Origin: Candidatus Margulisiibacteriota bacterium
GTDB lineage: Bacteria; Margulisbacteria; WOR-1; O2-12-FULL-45-9
Assembly: GCA_028714935.1 (NCBI GenBank)
Contig: JAQTLJ010000091.1
Span: 1-5,343, forward strand
DNA: 5,343 nt
Direction of reading: 5' to 3'
Part shown: piece after piece, positions 4,593 to 5,343 of the stretch
Position numbering within the stretch: position 1 is the first letter of the stretch
How the letters are laid out: every line of letters begins with the position of its first letter
Position numbers and translations under genes: made by a program
Notes under the pieces: model-generated
Seen by the model: only the letters and a program-made list of their open reading frames with translations
The model's database searches: none
What the model was told of the DNA's origin: nothing

Positions 4593-5343
4593 ATGAAACC
4601 GAAAGTGACCGTGGTCGGCGCCGGCAACGTGGGTGCCCAATGCGCTTACCGCCTGGCTCAAAGTGAAGCGGCAGACGTAGTTCTGCTTGATGTGGTTGAA
4701 GGGCTGCCGCAAGGTAAGGCACTCGACATGTCCCAGGCCGGCTCGGTCGATGTCTTTGATTCAACTATTGTCGGGACCAATAACTACGCCGACACCAAAG
4801 ATTCCTCGGTCATTGTTATTACCGCTGGGCTAGCGCGAAAACCTGGCATGTCACGGGATGACCTAATCCATAAGAACGCTGAGATCATGAAGGGCGTTGT
4901 CGAAAAGATCATTAAATATTCGCCCCACGCGATCCTCCTGATCGTCACCAATCCCTTAGACGTGATGACTTATTACGCGTTGCGCATTTCTCAATTCCCG
5001 CCCCAACGCATCCTCGGCATGGCCCCCCTGCTCGATGCCGCCCGGATGCAATATTTTATTGCGCAAGCCCTGAAAGTTTCCATCAAGGATGTTTATGCCG
5101 AAGTCCTCGGCAGCCATGGCGACCTGATGGTCCCCATCCCGAGGCTCTCGACCGTCAAGGGGAGACCGATCACCGAGCTGATGACGCCGGAACAGATCAA
5201 GCAGGTGGTGGACAAGACAACTTTTGGCGGCGCCGAGATCGTCAATTTCCTCAAAACCGGCTCAGCTTATTACGCTCCCGGCTCAGCCGCGGCCAGAATG
5301 GCAAAAGATATTTTAACGGACACAAAAGAAGTGATCAACAGCT
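4593..5343 (+). CDS. mdh: Malate dehydrogenase, LDH-like type (3' end missing)
   Basis: This enzyme interconverts malate and oxaloacetate with NAD in the cytosol. From the ATG at 4593 there are 250 full codons to the window edge; the family is about 310 residues, so roughly 60 are missing. The Rossmann motif GAGNVGA is at 9-15 and Asp33 in LLDVVEG fits NAD preference. Substrate-loop arginines are Arg82 (which separates malate from lactate dehydrogenases) and Arg88 in RKPGMSRDD. VTNPLD is at 118-123, LLDAAR at 146-151 gives Asp148 and Arg151, and SHGD at 174-177 gives the catalytic His175. GGAEIV (212-217) and GSAYYAPGSA (223-232) are also typical of the family. Some normally steady positions differ: Pro144 where a Gly is usual in GMAG, and SHGDLMVP where GHGDTMVP is usual. 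No Shine-Dalgarno sequence is seen; a TATAAT lies 7 bp before the ATG. It is divergent from the phosphoesterase gene. Confidence 0.94.
   Translation, partial: MKPKVTVVGAGNVGAQCAYRLAQSEAADVVLLDVVEGLPQGKALDMSQAGSVDVFDSTIVGTNNYADTKDSSVIVITAGLARKPGMSRDDLIHKNAEIMKGVVEKIIKYSPHAILLIVTNPLDVMTYYALRISQFPPQRILGMAPLLDAARMQYFIAQALKVSIKDVYAEVLGSHGDLMVPIPRLSTVKGRPITELMTPEQIKQVVDKTTFGGAEIVNFLKTGSAYYAPGSAAARMAKDILTDTKEVINS

Noticed and set aside
4527..4712. In-frame 62-residue upstream extension of the phosphoesterase gene on the minus strand
   Set aside because: It lies over the start of mdh and the divergent promoter, its composition is not protein-like for this gene, and the ATG at 4526 has a nearby AAGGA.
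1..5343. CRISPR array, tRNA, rRNA, insertion sequence or phage genes
   Set aside because: No spaced repeats, cloverleaf, terminal inverted repeats, transposase or integrase motifs were seen; coding is continuous with housekeeping genes.

Overview
The window looks like ordinary chromosomal housekeeping DNA from a bacterium, with GC near 50% by eye. It holds five protein genes and very little non-coding DNA. The lineage cannot be fixed from the sequence alone. Hints are a DapL-type aminotransferase, the conserved pdxA-rsmA pair, an LDH-like malate dehydrogenase and a clear excess of GATC, CGATCG and GCGATCGC. The last of these matches the HIP1 octamer of cyanobacteria, so a relative of Cyanobacteria (for example Margulisbacteria or Melainabacteria) is a tentative guess, not a conclusion.

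Layout: a plus-strand block runs from 1 to 2894. It contains the 3' part of a PLP-dependent class I/II aminotransferase of the LL-diaminopimelate aminotransferase type (3-1076), pdxA for pyridoxal phosphate synthesis (1096-2064, very probably extended upstream to about 1066), and rsmA/ksgA for 16S rRNA dimethylation (2061-2894). The genes touch or overlap, so they are probably co-transcribed. On the minus strand, 4526-2865 encodes a 553-residue protein with a C-terminal calcineurin-like metallophosphoesterase and an N-terminal region of about 250 residues that I do not recognise. Its 3' end overlaps the 3' end of rsmA by 30 bp, tail to tail. A 66-bp divergent gap (4527-4592) separates it from the plus-strand gene mdh (4593 to the window end, 3' part missing).

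How the genes relate: the aminotransferase uses PLP and PdxA makes a PLP precursor, so their pairing is metabolically sensible. pdxA-rsmA is a known conserved neighbourhood; in E. coli it is followed by apaG and apaH, and here a different metallophosphoesterase lies next to it on the opposite strand.

Most notable: (1) pdxA has no ATG, GTG or TTG start that would include its conserved first beta-strand, which points to a rare AUA/AUC/AUU start or a base error. (2) mdh has a perfect TATAAT only 7 bp before its ATG and no Shine-Dalgarno sequence, which suggests a leaderless mRNA; the same box is nearly symmetric and may also fire toward the phosphoesterase. (3) The phosphoesterase has a large uncharacterised N-terminal region and a long helical insert. 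(4) GATC/HIP1-like words are enriched. I found no mobile element, CRISPR array, tRNA, rRNA or strong intrinsic terminator.
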